Positions 1-6,886 of a DNA stretch of 17,852 nucleotides are shown here, in pieces. Made by a program: the position numbers and the translations under genes. Location: the NCBI GenBank assembly GCA_003512825.1, contig DOOI01000038.1, positions 1 to 17,852 on the forward strand. Reading direction: 5' to 3'. Each line of letters begins with the position of its first letter. The stretch's first letter is position 1. The notes beneath the pieces were generated by a model. It was not told where the DNA came from, did not search any database, and was given only the letters and a program-made list of their open reading frames with translations. This DNA comes from Paracoccaceae bacterium (GTDB lineage: Bacteria > Pseudomonadota > Alphaproteobacteria > Rhodobacterales > Rhodobacteraceae).

Positions 1-60
1 AGCGTCGATCAGGATCCATTTCTTCTCGATGTCTGCCGGAGTCGCAGAAAAGGTTTTCAT
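1..60 (-). CDS. rplM: 50S ribosomal protein L13, N-terminal 20 codons (cut by window edge)
   Basis: The reverse complement of the first 60 bases reads ATG and then [20 protein letters not shown], the characteristic start of alphaproteobacterial ribosomal protein L13, which binds 23S rRNA early in large-subunit assembly. The rest of the gene lies beyond the left edge. AAAGGG lies about 11 bases before the ATG, a loosely spaced ribosome binding site. A sigma70-like promoter sits about 60 bases upstream (126-153). rpsI (S9) is the usual downstream partner and would be outside the window. Recognition rests on only 20 residues, but these are distinctive. Confidence 0.9.
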   Translation of the reverse strand, partial: MKTFSATPADIEKKWILIDA

Positions 61-125
61 CGTCGGAGTGCCCTTTGGTTCAGACAAAGCGCAGCACGTA
101 TTGCCGCGCCGAATTCGATTGCCGG

Positions 126-153
126 GTTATACAAGCTGCAAAGGCACCGTCAA
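126..153 (-). promoter_or_regulatory. sigma70-like promoter for rplM
   Basis: On the minus strand TTGACG (153-148) is followed after 16 bases by TATAAC (131-126), a near-consensus pair. The DNA directly upstream of the -35 (about 155-203) is strikingly AT-rich, like an UP element, which fits a ribosomal protein promoter. Transcription would start near 119, giving a leader of about 60 bases before the rplM ATG. Called by eye from the hexamers, not measured. Confidence 0.65.
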
Positions 154-558
154 GCAAGTCAAACATCAATAAATTGTTTAATATCAGTATCTTAAAAAAT
201 AGGTATCATTATACCCCATGATTTTTCGGAAATCTCGCCTTTCGGGCTGCCGAAAATCTGTGCCTACCCCCCATCCCTGCTTCACAGTATCTAGGCTTTA
301 TCCGGCAAATCACCGCAATCCGCCCCTTTCGGCAATAAGTCTGTCCATTCCAACGCGCGTGGTGATGGATTTTGCCGTGACTGCTGTTTTTTCGTAAATC
401 CGCAACGGACTGCGACGCTCTTTATCGATGGTAATCCTGATCAGCGCGCCGACATTGGCCTCAGCAAGCCACACACGGAGAAGAAAGGCACGCTTCCGTG
501 CTGGCGTGACTGATCCCATCCGTGAGAACGCGTTGCGCCGAAGTTCACGTCGGCACTT
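154..558. other. Intergenic stretch between the thioesterase gene and the rplM promoter
   Basis: No gene is convincingly present in these 405 bases. Visible elements are: the AT-rich tract next to the rplM promoter; a perfect short inverted repeat GGTAT-CATT-ATACC (202-215) that contains a TATAAT-like hexamer on the minus strand (213-208); and a larger imperfect inverted repeat with arms 220-229 and 250-258 (one bulged T, 20-base loop). A 69-codon minus-strand reading frame (310-519) has no clear ribosome binding site and no family I recognise. No tRNA-like fold or intrinsic terminator with a T-tract was seen. Confidence 0.6.
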
Positions 559-990
559 TTATTTGCTTGGTGGGATCGCATAGGTCATGGAAGCCCGCGC
601 CACTGGCTCTGCCACGCCTTCGGAAAACAACAACACATCGCCAACCGAGAGCAAGCGCCCCAGCTTCAAGATCCGAGTTTCCGCAATCAAATCTGTATTG
701 GCTGCAGGTTTCCGCATGAAATCCATGGAAATATTTGTGGTCACGGCCAAAGATACAGGCCCAATCATCGCTAGCGTCGCCAAGTAAACCGCAACATCAG
801 CCAGCGCAAACATTGAGGGGCCAGACACCGTACCACCGGGGCGCAAATGCCGCTCCTCCACCTTCAGCCGAACCCGAAGTCGCATCGGCGCAACTTCTTC
901 CACAAGAAAATCCTTGTGCACCTGTGGAAACTCATGCTCCAAAAACGCGGTTAGATCTTCTGCAGTCATTACCAGCTTTGATTGGCTCAC
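559..990 (-). CDS. PaaI-family hotdog-fold acyl-CoA thioesterase
   Basis: A 143-residue hotdog protein. The central block around PGGTVSGPSMFALADVAVYL and the later ITTNxSxDFMRKP-like stretch (TTNISMDFMRKPA) are typical of PaaI-like thioesterases, which hydrolyse acyl-CoA thioesters in the cytoplasm. The Asp in the ALAD segment is in the usual active-site helix. I chose the GTG at 990-988 because GGGGAGA lies 6-7 bases upstream. An ATG at 969-967 is the alternative, and the reading frame extends further upstream without a good start. The gene diverges from a crotonase-fold gene with 57 bases between starts, which suggests shared acyl-CoA metabolism. The substrate cannot be told from sequence. 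Length is normal for the family. Confidence 0.85.
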   Translation of the reverse strand: MSQSKLVMTAEDLTAFLEHEFPQVHKDFLVEEVAPMRLRVRLKVEERHLRPGGTVSGPSMFALADVAVYLATLAMIGPVSLAVTTNISMDFMRKPAANTDLIAETRILKLGRLLSVGDVLLFSEGVAEPVARASMTYAIPPSK

Positions 991-1008
991 GTCTTTTCTC
1001 CCCTTCTC

Positions 1009-1031
1009 TTGGCGATTAGAGTTGTCGCCAA
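1009..1031. promoter_or_regulatory. Perfect 7-bp inverted repeat in the divergent thioesterase/crotonase gap (candidate operator)
   Basis: TTGGCGA (1009-1015) and its exact complement TCGCCAA (1025-1031) flank 9 bases, giving a 23-bp dyad in the 57-bp gap between the two divergent starts. It ends just before the ribosome binding site of the plus-strand gene (GGAGGA, 1035-1040). Size and position suit a TetR/GntR-type operator or a leader hairpin. The regulator is unknown. Confidence 0.4.
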
Positions 1032-1047
1032 AGCGGAGGAACACAAG

Positions 1048-1836
1048 ATGGCAATCTTAAAACGTCACGACACAGGCGCAGTCGCGCATTTAACGTTGAA
1101 CATACCCGAAAAGCTCAATCCGCTGTCAGACGCGATGATTGCTGCGCTACAAAAAGAATTTGATACCCTGTCAAACGATCCAAACATCCGCTCTGTGATC
1201 CTCGCAGGTGCGGGCAAGGTCTTTTGTGCAGGCCATGACTTGCGCGAAATGCAAGCGGGCCGTCAGGCCGAGGATTCAGGGCGCGCCTATTTCAAGGACC
1301 TCTTCCAGCGCTGCGCCACAATGATGCAAACCATTCGGAAAATGCCTCAGCCAGTAATTGCCCAAGTTCATGGAATAGCAACCGCTGCTGGCTGCCAACT
1401 GGTCGCTTCCTGCGATCTCGCCGTTGCGGCTGAGGGCACTAAATTTGGAGTAAATGGCGTCAATATTGGCCTGTTTTGCTCTACGCCGATGGTTGCGCTC
1501 TCGCGCAACATCCCGCGAAAGCAAGCTTTTGAGATGCTCAGCACGGGCAGCTTCATCTCTGCCGAGCGCGCCGAGGCTTTGGGATTGATCAACCGCGTTG
1601 TTCCTGTTGATAAATTAGAGGCCGAAACCATGACCTTGGCCGAAACCATCGCAACCAAACTTGCGGCAGCCGTAAAAATTGGCAAATCCGCCTTTTACGA
1701 TCAACTCGAGATGCCCTTAGACGCCGCCTATGCGTTTACGGGCGAGGTCATGGTTGAAAATATGCTGTGGCGCGACACCGACGAAGGTATCACAGCCTTC
1801 CTCGAAAAACGCGCGCCAGATTGGCAACAGCACTAA
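1048..1836 (+). CDS. Enoyl-CoA hydratase/isomerase family protein, ECHDC3-like
   Basis: A 262-residue crotonase-fold protein. The FCAGHDL segment (59-65) forms the first oxyanion-hole element and HGIATAAGCQLVASCDLAVA (108-127) the second. The second block and the later NIGLFCSTP stretch (139-147) closely resemble mammalian ECHDC3 rather than classical crotonase. The two catalytic glutamates of rat crotonase appear to be replaced (Gln117 for Glu144, a Gly near 137 for Glu164), so hydratase activity should not be assumed. The ATG at 1048 is preferred because GCGGAGGA lies just upstream; the open frame upstream of it lacks a ribosome binding site and overlaps the divergent gene. Family assignment is firm, substrate unknown. 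Confidence 0.88.
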   Translation: MAILKRHDTGAVAHLTLNIPEKLNPLSDAMIAALQKEFDTLSNDPNIRSVILAGAGKVFCAGHDLREMQAGRQAEDSGRAYFKDLFQRCATMMQTIRKMPQPVIAQVHGIATAAGCQLVASCDLAVAAEGTKFGVNGVNIGLFCSTPMVALSRNIPRKQAFEMLSTGSFISAERAEALGLINRVVPVDKLEAETMTLAETIATKLAAAVKIGKSAFYDQLEMPLDAAYAFTGEVMVENMLWRDTDEGITAFLEKRAPDWQQH

Positions 1837-1934
1837 CACCGCGCATATCGCTAATATAATTCTTTGCTTTGGCGTTTTACTCAGGGTCTGGTGGTGATAT
1901 TCTTTCGCCCATACCCTCAGAGGAGAGTGGCTGC

Positions 1935-3254
1935 GTGAGGCCCATGGCCAAAGTTCTCAAGATCCTGCCCATGGTACTGGTGGCGGGTGGTGCGTGGGCC
2001 TCTGAACCTATGGCCCTCGCACACAATGCCTTTCCCGCGACAGAGATCGCATGGGTCACGTTGGGCAGAGACTTGTTTTATGATCCTATTCTCTCTGGTA
2101 ACCAAAATATCGCCTGCGCGACCTGTCACCATCCCAGCCTCGCGTCTGGCGACGGAGTGTCGCTCGGTTTGGGTGAAGGGGCAACGGGATTGGGCCTTGC
2201 GCGCGCACCCATGGCTGCTCAAATGCCGCGTGCGCGCATCCCTCGCAATGCGCCAGCCCTATGGAACGTAGGCGCGTCTAAATATGTTACCTTTTTCCAT
2301 GATGGCCGCGTCACCCTCGACAGTGAGGCGCCGCATGGCATCCGCATGCCTACGGGCCGCGCACTGCCGGCGCCGGTTTCATCCCCTTTGGCCGCGCAAG
2401 TAATATTGCCGCTGCTTTCCCCCGAAGAGATGGCTGGCGCACCCGGTGAAAATTCTATTGCCGACCGAGTGGCTGCCGAAGATATCACAAGCGATACAGG
2501 GGCTTGGGCCCTCATTACAGCGCGAGTGGCCGAAATCCCCAGCTATCATGATCGTTTTGAGCGCCTCACTGGGACTTCGCCGCAAATTACAGACCTCGCC
2601 GAGGCGCTTGCCGCATTCATCACGTTCGAGTTTCGCGCCGTGAACAGCCCTTGGGATAAGTTTCTTGCAGGTGAAACCGACGCCTTGTCGGTGGATGCAC
2701 AACGCGGCGCCCTGCTCTTTTTCGGTGACGCGAAATGTAGCACGTGCCACTCGGGCGCACTTCAAACCAATCATGGGTTCCATGCCATCGGCATCCCCCA
2801 ACTCGGCCCCGGCAAGGCAAAGGCAGCAGGCCTGCCCAGTTACGCCGACATTGGCCGCCAAGCGATTACGGGTAATGAAGAAGACCGATACCGCTTTCGC
2901 ACCCCGTCCCTTCGGATGGTCAGTCTCACCGGACCCTATGGGCATTCTGGCGCCTATGGGAGCCTCGAGGCAGTCATTCGTCATCACAGTGACCCAATTC
3001 TCAGCTTGATGACCTATGACCGTCAGGAAGCCCTTTTACCAAAGGTGAATTTGGGCGATGATTGGGGCGCGATGGAGGATCAAGATGAATTGATCAACAT
3101 TGCTGCGGCGATCGAGTTGCCTGCTCAGCCCCTTGATACAAAAAAAATTTCCGAACTGGTGGCCTTTCTTGAGGCGCTGACAGATACCCGCGCCGCCAAA
3201 GGCCGTTTGGGCGTGCCGTCGCAAGTGCCCTCTGGACTTGCGATCGACCGCTAG
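1935..3254 (+). CDS. Secreted di-haem cytochrome c peroxidase / MauG-family protein
   Basis: A 439-residue protein beginning with a signal peptide (R2, K5 and K8, then a hydrophobic core, likely cleaved after GGAWA). Two c-type haem motifs are present, CATCH (61-65) and CSTCH (268-272), with the two-domain spacing of bacterial di-haem peroxidases and MauG-like enzymes. FFHDGR (120-125) and the [19 protein letters not shown] region near the C-terminus are family hallmarks. It would act in the periplasm, reducing peroxide or oxidising a partner. I chose GTG at 1935 because AGGAGA lies 8-9 bases upstream; an in-frame ATG at 1944 also keeps the signal peptide. A TATAAT at 1855-1860 is a possible -10 without a good -35. 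No mau genes or partner cytochrome lie nearby, so the substrate is unknown. Confidence 0.88.
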   Translation: MRPMAKVLKILPMVLVAGGAWASEPMALAHNAFPATEIAWVTLGRDLFYDPILSGNQNIACATCHHPSLASGDGVSLGLGEGATGLGLARAPMAAQMPRARIPRNAPALWNVGASKYVTFFHDGRVTLDSEAPHGIRMPTGRALPAPVSSPLAAQVILPLLSPEEMAGAPGENSIADRVAAEDITSDTGAWALITARVAEIPSYHDRFERLTGTSPQITDLAEALAAFITFEFRAVNSPWDKFLAGETDALSVDAQRGALLFFGDAKCSTCHSGALQTNHGFHAIGIPQLGPGKAKAAGLPSYADIGRQAITGNEEDRYRFRTPSLRMVSLTGPYGHSGAYGSLEAVIRHHSDPILSLMTYDRQEALLPKVNLGDDWGAMEDQDELINIAAAIELPAQPLDTKKISELVAFLEALTDTRAAKGRLGVPSQVPSGLAIDR

Positions 3255-3286
3255 ACCGCCCGCGTTTTCTGCCGTATCTGGCTCTC

Positions 3287-4633
3287 ATGACACAAGAACT
3301 CCATATCATCGGCGGCGGCATGGCCGGGTCTGAAGCCGCTTGGCAAGCGGCCAATCGCGGCATCAAGGTCGTCATTCATGAAATGCGCCCCACCGTCGAA
3401 ACTTTCGCGCACCGGACGGGCAAACTGGCCGAAATGGTGTGTTCAAACTCATTCCGCTCAGACGACCATGAGCAAAATGCCGTAGGGCTATTGCATTGGG
3501 AAATGCGCGCCGCGGGATCCGTTGTGATGGACGCCGCTTACAAACATCGCCTCCCCGCCGGGGGTGCCTTGGCGGTGGACCGAGAGCCCTTCTCGCAATC
3601 GGTCACAGATGCCTTGCTGGCGCATCCCAATATCACCGTGAGCGGCGAAGAAATCACTGAACTGCCCAGCTCCGGCCAATGGATCATCGCAACAGGCCCG
3701 CTGACGTCCGATGCATTAGGTCAGGCCATTGCGCGCGCTACAGGCAAGGAATCATTGGCGTTTTTCGACGCTATCGCGCCAATTGTTTATGCCGAAACCA
3801 TCGACATGTCGGTGGCTTGGGAACAATCGCGTTACGACAAGGGCGAGACGGAGGCCGAGCAAAAGGCCTATATCAATTGCCCGATGACCAAAGAAGACTA
3901 CGAGGCGTTCATCGACGCTTTGCTCTCGGCAGATAAAACCGAGTTCCATGAAGGAGAGACAGCGGGCTATTTCGACGGCTGCCTGCCTATTGAAGTCATG
4001 GCGGAGCGCGGGCGTGAAACCTTGCGCCATGGGCCGATGAAACCCGTTGGCCTGACCAATGTGCACAAACCAGATCAGAAGGCCTATGCCGTTGTGCAGC
4101 TGCGCCGCGACAATGCCCTTGGCACGCTCTACAATATCGTTGGGTTTCAAACAAAAATGAAATACGGCGCGCAAACCGCTGTTTTCAAAATGATTCCCGG
4201 CCTTCGTGACGCTAGCTTTGCTCGGCTGGGCGGCATTCATCGCAATACTTTCATCAATTCTCCAACTTTGCTCGACGAACAGATGCGGCTGAAATCTCAT
4301 CCTCACATCCGTTTTGCTGGTCAGATCACCGGTGTTGAGGGCTATGTCGAAAGCGCCTCGATGGGGCTTTTGGCGGGTCGGCTGGCGGCTGCGGAGATGC
4401 TTGGGCAAACTCTGGATCCCGTGCCCCAAGACAGCGCCCATGGCGCCTTGGTGCATCACATCACAGGCGGCGCAGAGGCCAAAACCTTTCAGCCGATGAA
4501 CGTGAATTTTGGTCTGTTCCGGCCTCTGGACGAGATTCTCAAAGGCGGGCGCAAGGGGCGCAAAGATCGCTACAAAGGCTACACAGACCGCGCAAAAGAG
4601 GCCTTCAATCAATGGCTTCAGAGCCAATCCTAA
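3287..4633 (+). CDS. trmFO: FAD- and folate-dependent tRNA (uracil-54-C5)-methyltransferase
   Basis: A 448-residue protein, normal for TrmFO. It makes ribothymidine at position 54 of the T-loop using methylene-tetrahydrofolate and FADH2. The N-terminus has the FAD-binding glycine motif [12 protein letters not shown] (7-18). The conserved CSNS cysteine is Cys52, and the second conserved cysteine is Cys232 in [15 protein letters not shown]; both match the residues studied in the Bacillus enzyme. The ATG at 3287 comes 32 bases after the preceding stop and has no obvious ribosome binding site, so initiation may be weak or use a short leader. Its 3' end overlaps gluQ by 22 bases, implying joint transcription of two tRNA modification genes. 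Confidence 0.97.
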   Translation: MTQELHIIGGGMAGSEAAWQAANRGIKVVIHEMRPTVETFAHRTGKLAEMVCSNSFRSDDHEQNAVGLLHWEMRAAGSVVMDAAYKHRLPAGGALAVDREPFSQSVTDALLAHPNITVSGEEITELPSSGQWIIATGPLTSDALGQAIARATGKESLAFFDAIAPIVYAETIDMSVAWEQSRYDKGETEAEQKAYINCPMTKEDYEAFIDALLSADKTEFHEGETAGYFDGCLPIEVMAERGRETLRHGPMKPVGLTNVHKPDQKAYAVVQLRRDNALGTLYNIVGFQTKMKYGAQTAVFKMIPGLRDASFARLGGIHRNTFINSPTLLDEQMRLKSHPHIRFAGQITGVEGYVESASMGLLAGRLAAAEMLGQTLDPVPQDSAHGALVHHITGGAEAKTFQPMNVNFGLFRPLDEILKGGRKGRKDRYKGYTDRAKEAFNQWLQSQS

Positions 4634-5484
4634 CACGGTTTGCCCCCTCTCCAACCGGGCCCTTGCACCTGGGTCACGCCTATGCCGCATGGGTGGCGCA
4701 TGATCTGGCGCAGGTGGCGGGGGGGCGGTTTTTGCTCCGCATTGAAGATATCGATCGGGGACGGTCGCGGGTGGAGTGGGAGCTGGCTCTTTTGAGCGAA
4801 TTGCGCTGGTTGGGGATAGCGTGGGTAGAGCCCGTTTGGCGGCAGTCTGAGCGATTGGCTGCATATGACCAAGCCCTTGATACTTTGTGGAAAATGGGGC
4901 TGCTCTACCCTTGCTCGTGCAATAGGCGCGATATTTTGGCCGCGCTGGATGCGCCACAAGAAGGCGTGAGCATGGGGCCGGACGGCCCGGTCTATCCCGG
5001 CACTTGCCGCCATAAACCCAAGCCCAAAACCCGGCCGAGCGATGCGGTGCTGCGTCTTGATATGGCACAGGCCATGAAGGGGCTTGGGCCGCTGGAGTTT
5101 GTCGAGGACGCCCTTGCCGAAGCGCTTGGGGAAAATCGACTAGAGGTCGATCAACTTATTGAAAAGACAGGTGATATCGTCTTGTCGCGACGCGATATGG
5201 GCACCTCATATCACCTCTCGGTGGTGGTAGATGATGCCGCACAGGGCATTACTTTGGTCACGCGAGGCGCGGATTTATTTGACGCGACGCACAGTCACGT
5301 GGTGTTGCAAGCGCTGCTCGGGTTGCCAACGCCGCGCTATCATCATCACCGATTGATCCGCGACGCGGCAGGCAAGCGGCTGGCAAAGCGAGATGACGCA
5401 CGCGCAATCGCAACATACCGCGAGGCCGGGCAAACGCCGGATGATTTGCGGGTGCTGGTGGGGCTGCCGCCGCGCAAAAGTTAA
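4612..5484 (+). CDS. gluQ: Glutamyl-Q tRNA(Asp) synthetase
   Basis: A 290-residue, anticodon-domain-less relative of glutamyl-tRNA synthetase. It activates glutamate and attaches it to queuosine-34 of tRNA-Asp. The class I signature is HLGHA (19-23), and KRLAKR (255-260) stands in for KMSKS. The zinc site typical of this family is visible as Cys101, Cys103, Tyr128 and Cys132. [14 protein letters not shown] is the classic opening. The short length and lack of a C-terminal anticodon-binding domain separate it from GltX. It starts inside the end of trmFO in another frame. The stop shares the TTAA at 5481-5484. Presence implies that the organism has queuosine-modified tRNA. Confidence 0.96.
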   Translation: MASEPILTRFAPSPTGPLHLGHAYAAWVAHDLAQVAGGRFLLRIEDIDRGRSRVEWELALLSELRWLGIAWVEPVWRQSERLAAYDQALDTLWKMGLLYPCSCNRRDILAALDAPQEGVSMGPDGPVYPGTCRHKPKPKTRPSDAVLRLDMAQAMKGLGPLEFVEDALAEALGENRLEVDQLIEKTGDIVLSRRDMGTSYHLSVVVDDAAQGITLVTRGADLFDATHSHVVLQALLGLPTPRYHHHRLIRDAAGKRLAKRDDARAIATYREAGQTPDDLRVLVGLPPRKS

Positions 5485-5578
5485 CGGCGAAAACCTGCAA
5501 AATCCAATGTATGTTTCGCGTCTGGCTGGCGTCTGGTTTGCGTCATGACGTAGATCACCGCTGCCAAAAGGTTAACGC

Positions 5579-5593
5579 CCGCTGTGACAGCGG
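5579..5593. terminator. Short hairpin between convergent gluQ and hisI
   Basis: CCGCTG (5579-5584), TGA loop, CAGCGG (5588-5593): a perfect 6-bp stem directly after the hisI stop on minus and about 95 bases after gluQ on plus. Neither strand has a real T-tract behind it, so it is at best a weak terminator or transcript-end protector. Confidence 0.3.
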
Positions 5594-5595
5594 CC

Positions 5596-5958
5596 TTATT
5601 CGTGCATGGGTTGGAGAATTTCCACCTCTTCGCCTGCCTGAACACTGGTGTAAAAACACGAGCGTCGATTGGTATGGCAGGCCGGACCAACTTGTTCGAT
5701 CAGCAGCAGCACGCAATCGCGATCACAATCGATCCGCATTTCCTTGAGGTGCTGGATATGGCCCGATGTCTCGCCCTTAATCCAGAACGCGGCACGCGAG
5801 CGGCTCCAATAGGTGACCCGGCCCGTGGCAAGCGTTTGCGCGACAGCTTGGGCATTCATCCAAGCCATCATCAACACATCCCCCGTCGCCACGTCCTGCG
5901 CTATGGCAGGGATCAAGCCATTTGCGTCATACTTTAATGTGTTTGGATCAAATCCCAT
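5596..5958 (-). CDS. hisI: Phosphoribosyl-AMP cyclohydrolase (histidine biosynthesis)
   Basis: A 120-residue protein matching stand-alone HisI, which opens the purine ring of phosphoribosyl-AMP in step three of histidine synthesis. The metal-site motif is intact: Asp77-Cys78-Asp79-x-Asp81, followed by ACHTNRRSCF with Cys94 and Cys101. WSRSRAAFWIKGETSG (51-66) is also diagnostic. The ATG at 5958 has AAGGGG 7 bases upstream and is preferred over a TTG two codons earlier. There is no fused HisE domain and no other his gene nearby. It diverges from an Fe-S scaffold gene across a 63-bp gap with a palindrome. Confidence 0.95.
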   Translation of the reverse strand: MGFDPNTLKYDANGLIPAIAQDVATGDVLMMAWMNAQAVAQTLATGRVTYWSRSRAAFWIKGETSGHIQHLKEMRIDCDRDCVLLLIEQVGPACHTNRRSCFYTSVQAGEEVEILQPMHE

Positions 5959-5970
5959 GGCCAAACCCCT

Positions 5971-5999
5971 TTGCTAACCGCGCCGTGCCGCCCTATCTA
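5971..5999 (+). promoter_or_regulatory. Candidate sigma70-like promoter for the Fe-S scaffold gene
   Basis: TTGCTA (5971-5976) and TATCTA (5994-5999) are spaced by 17 bases in the short hisI/scaffold divergent gap. Transcription would start near 6006, about 16 bases before the ATG. The -10 lies inside the palindrome 5990-6005. Called by eye; moderate hexamer quality. Confidence 0.4.
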
Positions 6000-6005
6000 T
6001 AGGGC
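5990..6005. promoter_or_regulatory. 16-bp palindrome GCCCTAT-CT-ATAGGGC (candidate operator)
   Basis: Two exact 7-base arms (5990-5996 and 5999-6005) around CT, in the 63-bp gap between divergent hisI and the Fe-S scaffold gene and overlapping the proposed -10. Such a compact dyad at a start site is typical of a repressor operator. In RNA it could also form a 6-bp hairpin just before the ribosome binding site AAGGGA. The binding protein is unknown. Confidence 0.45.
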
Positions 6006-6021
6006 AACGAAGGGAAAGACC

Positions 6022-6489
6022 ATGAGCGACACCGATCTCATCAAGCTCTACTCGGCGCGGATACTGGCCTTGGCGGCGGATATTCCGCATGCGGAACGGC
6101 TGACGGCCCCGCAAGCGACGGTGAAGAAACGCTCGCCGCTCTGTGGCTCGACCGTGACTGTGGATGTCGTTGTGGAAATGGGGCGGATCGTGGCGTTTGG
6201 TCAGGACGTCAAAGCCTGTGCACTTGGCCAAGCGGCAGCAGCGGTTGTGGGTGGTGCGGCGATCGGGCGAAGCCGGGCGGAAGTTGAGAGAGCGCGCGAT
6301 CAATTGCGTGCCATGCTCAAAGAAGGCGCCCCTGCCCCGGATGCACCGTTTGAGGGCCTCGAAGTGTTGATCCCGGCGCGAGATTATAAGAACCGTCATG
6401 CGTCGATCTTGTTGGCGCTTGAAGCGACAGCGCAAGCGATGGCCGAAGCCGAAGCCCAAGGCAAACCACAGGCCGGCACCCAAGTCTAA
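6022..6489 (+). CDS. IscU/NifU-N-like iron-sulfur cluster assembly scaffold protein, lacking the third ligand cysteine
   Basis: A 155-residue protein with the IscU-like fold pattern. Cys41 in SPLCGST and Cys66 in VKACALGQAAA match the first two cluster-binding cysteines of IscU. The third, expected in the HCSIL segment, is alanine here (RHASILL, Ala127), and the Asp that normally follows the first cysteine is Ser43. It may therefore hold a cluster differently, or bind another partner or metal. The ATG at 6022 has AAGGGA about 6 bases upstream; the open frame further upstream runs over the promoter region. The C-terminus is Ala/Glu-rich and probably helical. No isc or suf genes are adjacent. 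Fold family is confident, true scaffold activity uncertain. Confidence 0.82.
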   Translation: MSDTDLIKLYSARILALAADIPHAERLTAPQATVKKRSPLCGSTVTVDVVVEMGRIVAFGQDVKACALGQAAAAVVGGAAIGRSRAEVERARDQLRAMLKEGAPAPDAPFEGLEVLIPARDYKNRHASILLALEATAQAMAEAEAQGKPQAGTQV

Positions 6490-6526
6490 CACCCCAATCG
6501 CGCGCCGATTTATCGAGCGCAGCACG

Positions 6527-6560
6527 AAAAAAACGCCGCACACCGAGGACGGTGGCGGCG
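6527..6560 (-). terminator. Rho-independent terminator for the SOS-type small gene
   Basis: Read on minus, an 11-bp GC-rich stem (CGCCGC and CACCG segments, 6534-6545, against 6550-6560, with one bulged base and a 4-base loop) is followed directly by seven T (6533-6527). This is the clearest intrinsic terminator in the window and is oriented to end transcription from the minus-strand small gene or recG. Confidence 0.8.
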
Positions 6561-6696
6561 CAGAGTTAAAGAGGCATGCCGGGGACACCGGGGGGGGCGG
6601 GCCGTTATGGCAAACGGCACACCGGGAACAGGCAGGTCGATGGGCATCTGGGGAGATGCGCGCCCCATCCAGTCAGCAAGCGCTCAGGCAAAAAAC
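6561..6696 (-). other. Structured 3' region of the small SOS-type gene (possible small RNA)
   Basis: The 136 bases between the 40-codon gene and the terminator show no convincing reading frame but contain two perfect hairpins: GCCGTT/AACGGC (6601-6606 and 6613-6618, 6-base loop) and GCATCT/AGATGC (6644-6649 and 6654-6659, 4-base loop). On the minus strand the second loop is CCCC within CTCCCC, resembling the pyrimidine-rich loops of several alphaproteobacterial small RNAs. With the terminator this makes three consecutive stems. A stable 3' end or a 3'-derived sRNA is plausible but unproven. Confidence 0.4.
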
Positions 6697-6819
6697 TTAC
6701 AAAACAGTCGGAAGATGCAGCGCGCCCATCAGCATAACCACCAAAGCGGCCACGCCTGCGAGGTCGGTCAGCAGCGTGTCTTGATTGCGACGAGCAATGG
6801 CGAGAATTTCGTTCAGCAT
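6697..6819 (-). CDS. 40-residue single-span membrane peptide behind two LexA-type boxes
   Basis: The translated peptide has an amphipathic start MLNEILAIARRNQDTLL and one hydrophobic span (about residues 17-38) ending HLPTVL. I recognise no named family. I chose the ATG at 6819 because GGAG lies 6 bases upstream; an in-frame ATG at 6831 would add four residues but has AGGA too close. The frame ends at 6697, well before a strong terminator at 6527-6560, so the gene can be its own transcription unit. Two GTTC-N7-GTTC boxes lie 14 and 68 bases upstream, and recG is the upstream neighbour. Small SOS-induced inner-membrane peptides that block division are known in Caulobacter (SidA, 29 residues). 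By analogy this could be a damage-induced division inhibitor, but function is inference. The two Arg near the N-terminus suggest a cytoplasmic N-terminus. Confidence 0.7.
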   Translation of the reverse strand: MLNEILAIARRNQDTLLTDLAGVAALVVMLMGALHLPTVL

Positions 6820-6832
6820 CGTAATCTCCATC

Positions 6833-6847
6833 GTTCCTAGTTTGTTC
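6833..6847 (-). promoter_or_regulatory. LexA (SOS) box, start-proximal
   Basis: GTTC (6833-6836), 7 bases, GTTC (6844-6847) on plus, equal to GAAC-N7-GAAC on the transcribed minus strand. This exactly matches the direct-repeat alphaproteobacterial LexA site. It lies 14 bases before the chosen ATG of the 40-residue peptide, probably just downstream of the transcription start. Confidence 0.7.
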
Positions 6848-6886
6848 TGTTGCTGATTTGTTCTCATATCTCGCGCGGCGTGTAAA

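Noticed and set aside
178..195. TTAA...TTAA upstream of rplM as a CtrA site
   Set aside because: The half-sites are spaced by 10 bases rather than 7 and lie in an AT-rich tract where TTAA is expected by chance.
310..519. 69-codon minus-strand ORF between the thioesterase gene and rplM
   Set aside because: No ribosome binding site at its ATG, no recognised family, and it lies in a gap with irregular composition. A real small gene is not excluded, and conservation would decide.
3752..5068. 438-codon minus-strand ORF antisense to trmFO and gluQ
   Set aside because: Both sense genes are firmly identified with intact motifs. The antisense frame has low-complexity, Arg/Pro/His-rich composition typical of a shadow in GC-rich DNA.
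5481..5596. Hydrophobic frame AAVTAGVNLLAAVIYVMTQTRR on minus, whose stop overlaps the gluQ stop
   Set aside because: It looks like a membrane span and the back-to-back stops are suggestive, but the only in-frame start that includes the whole span is deep inside hisI and no ribosome binding site was found.
6607..6840. Plus-strand ORF antisense to the SOS-type peptide and its 3' region
   Set aside because: No ribosome binding site, composition not protein-like, and it crosses the terminator-side hairpins and the LexA box; the minus-strand reading explains the region better.
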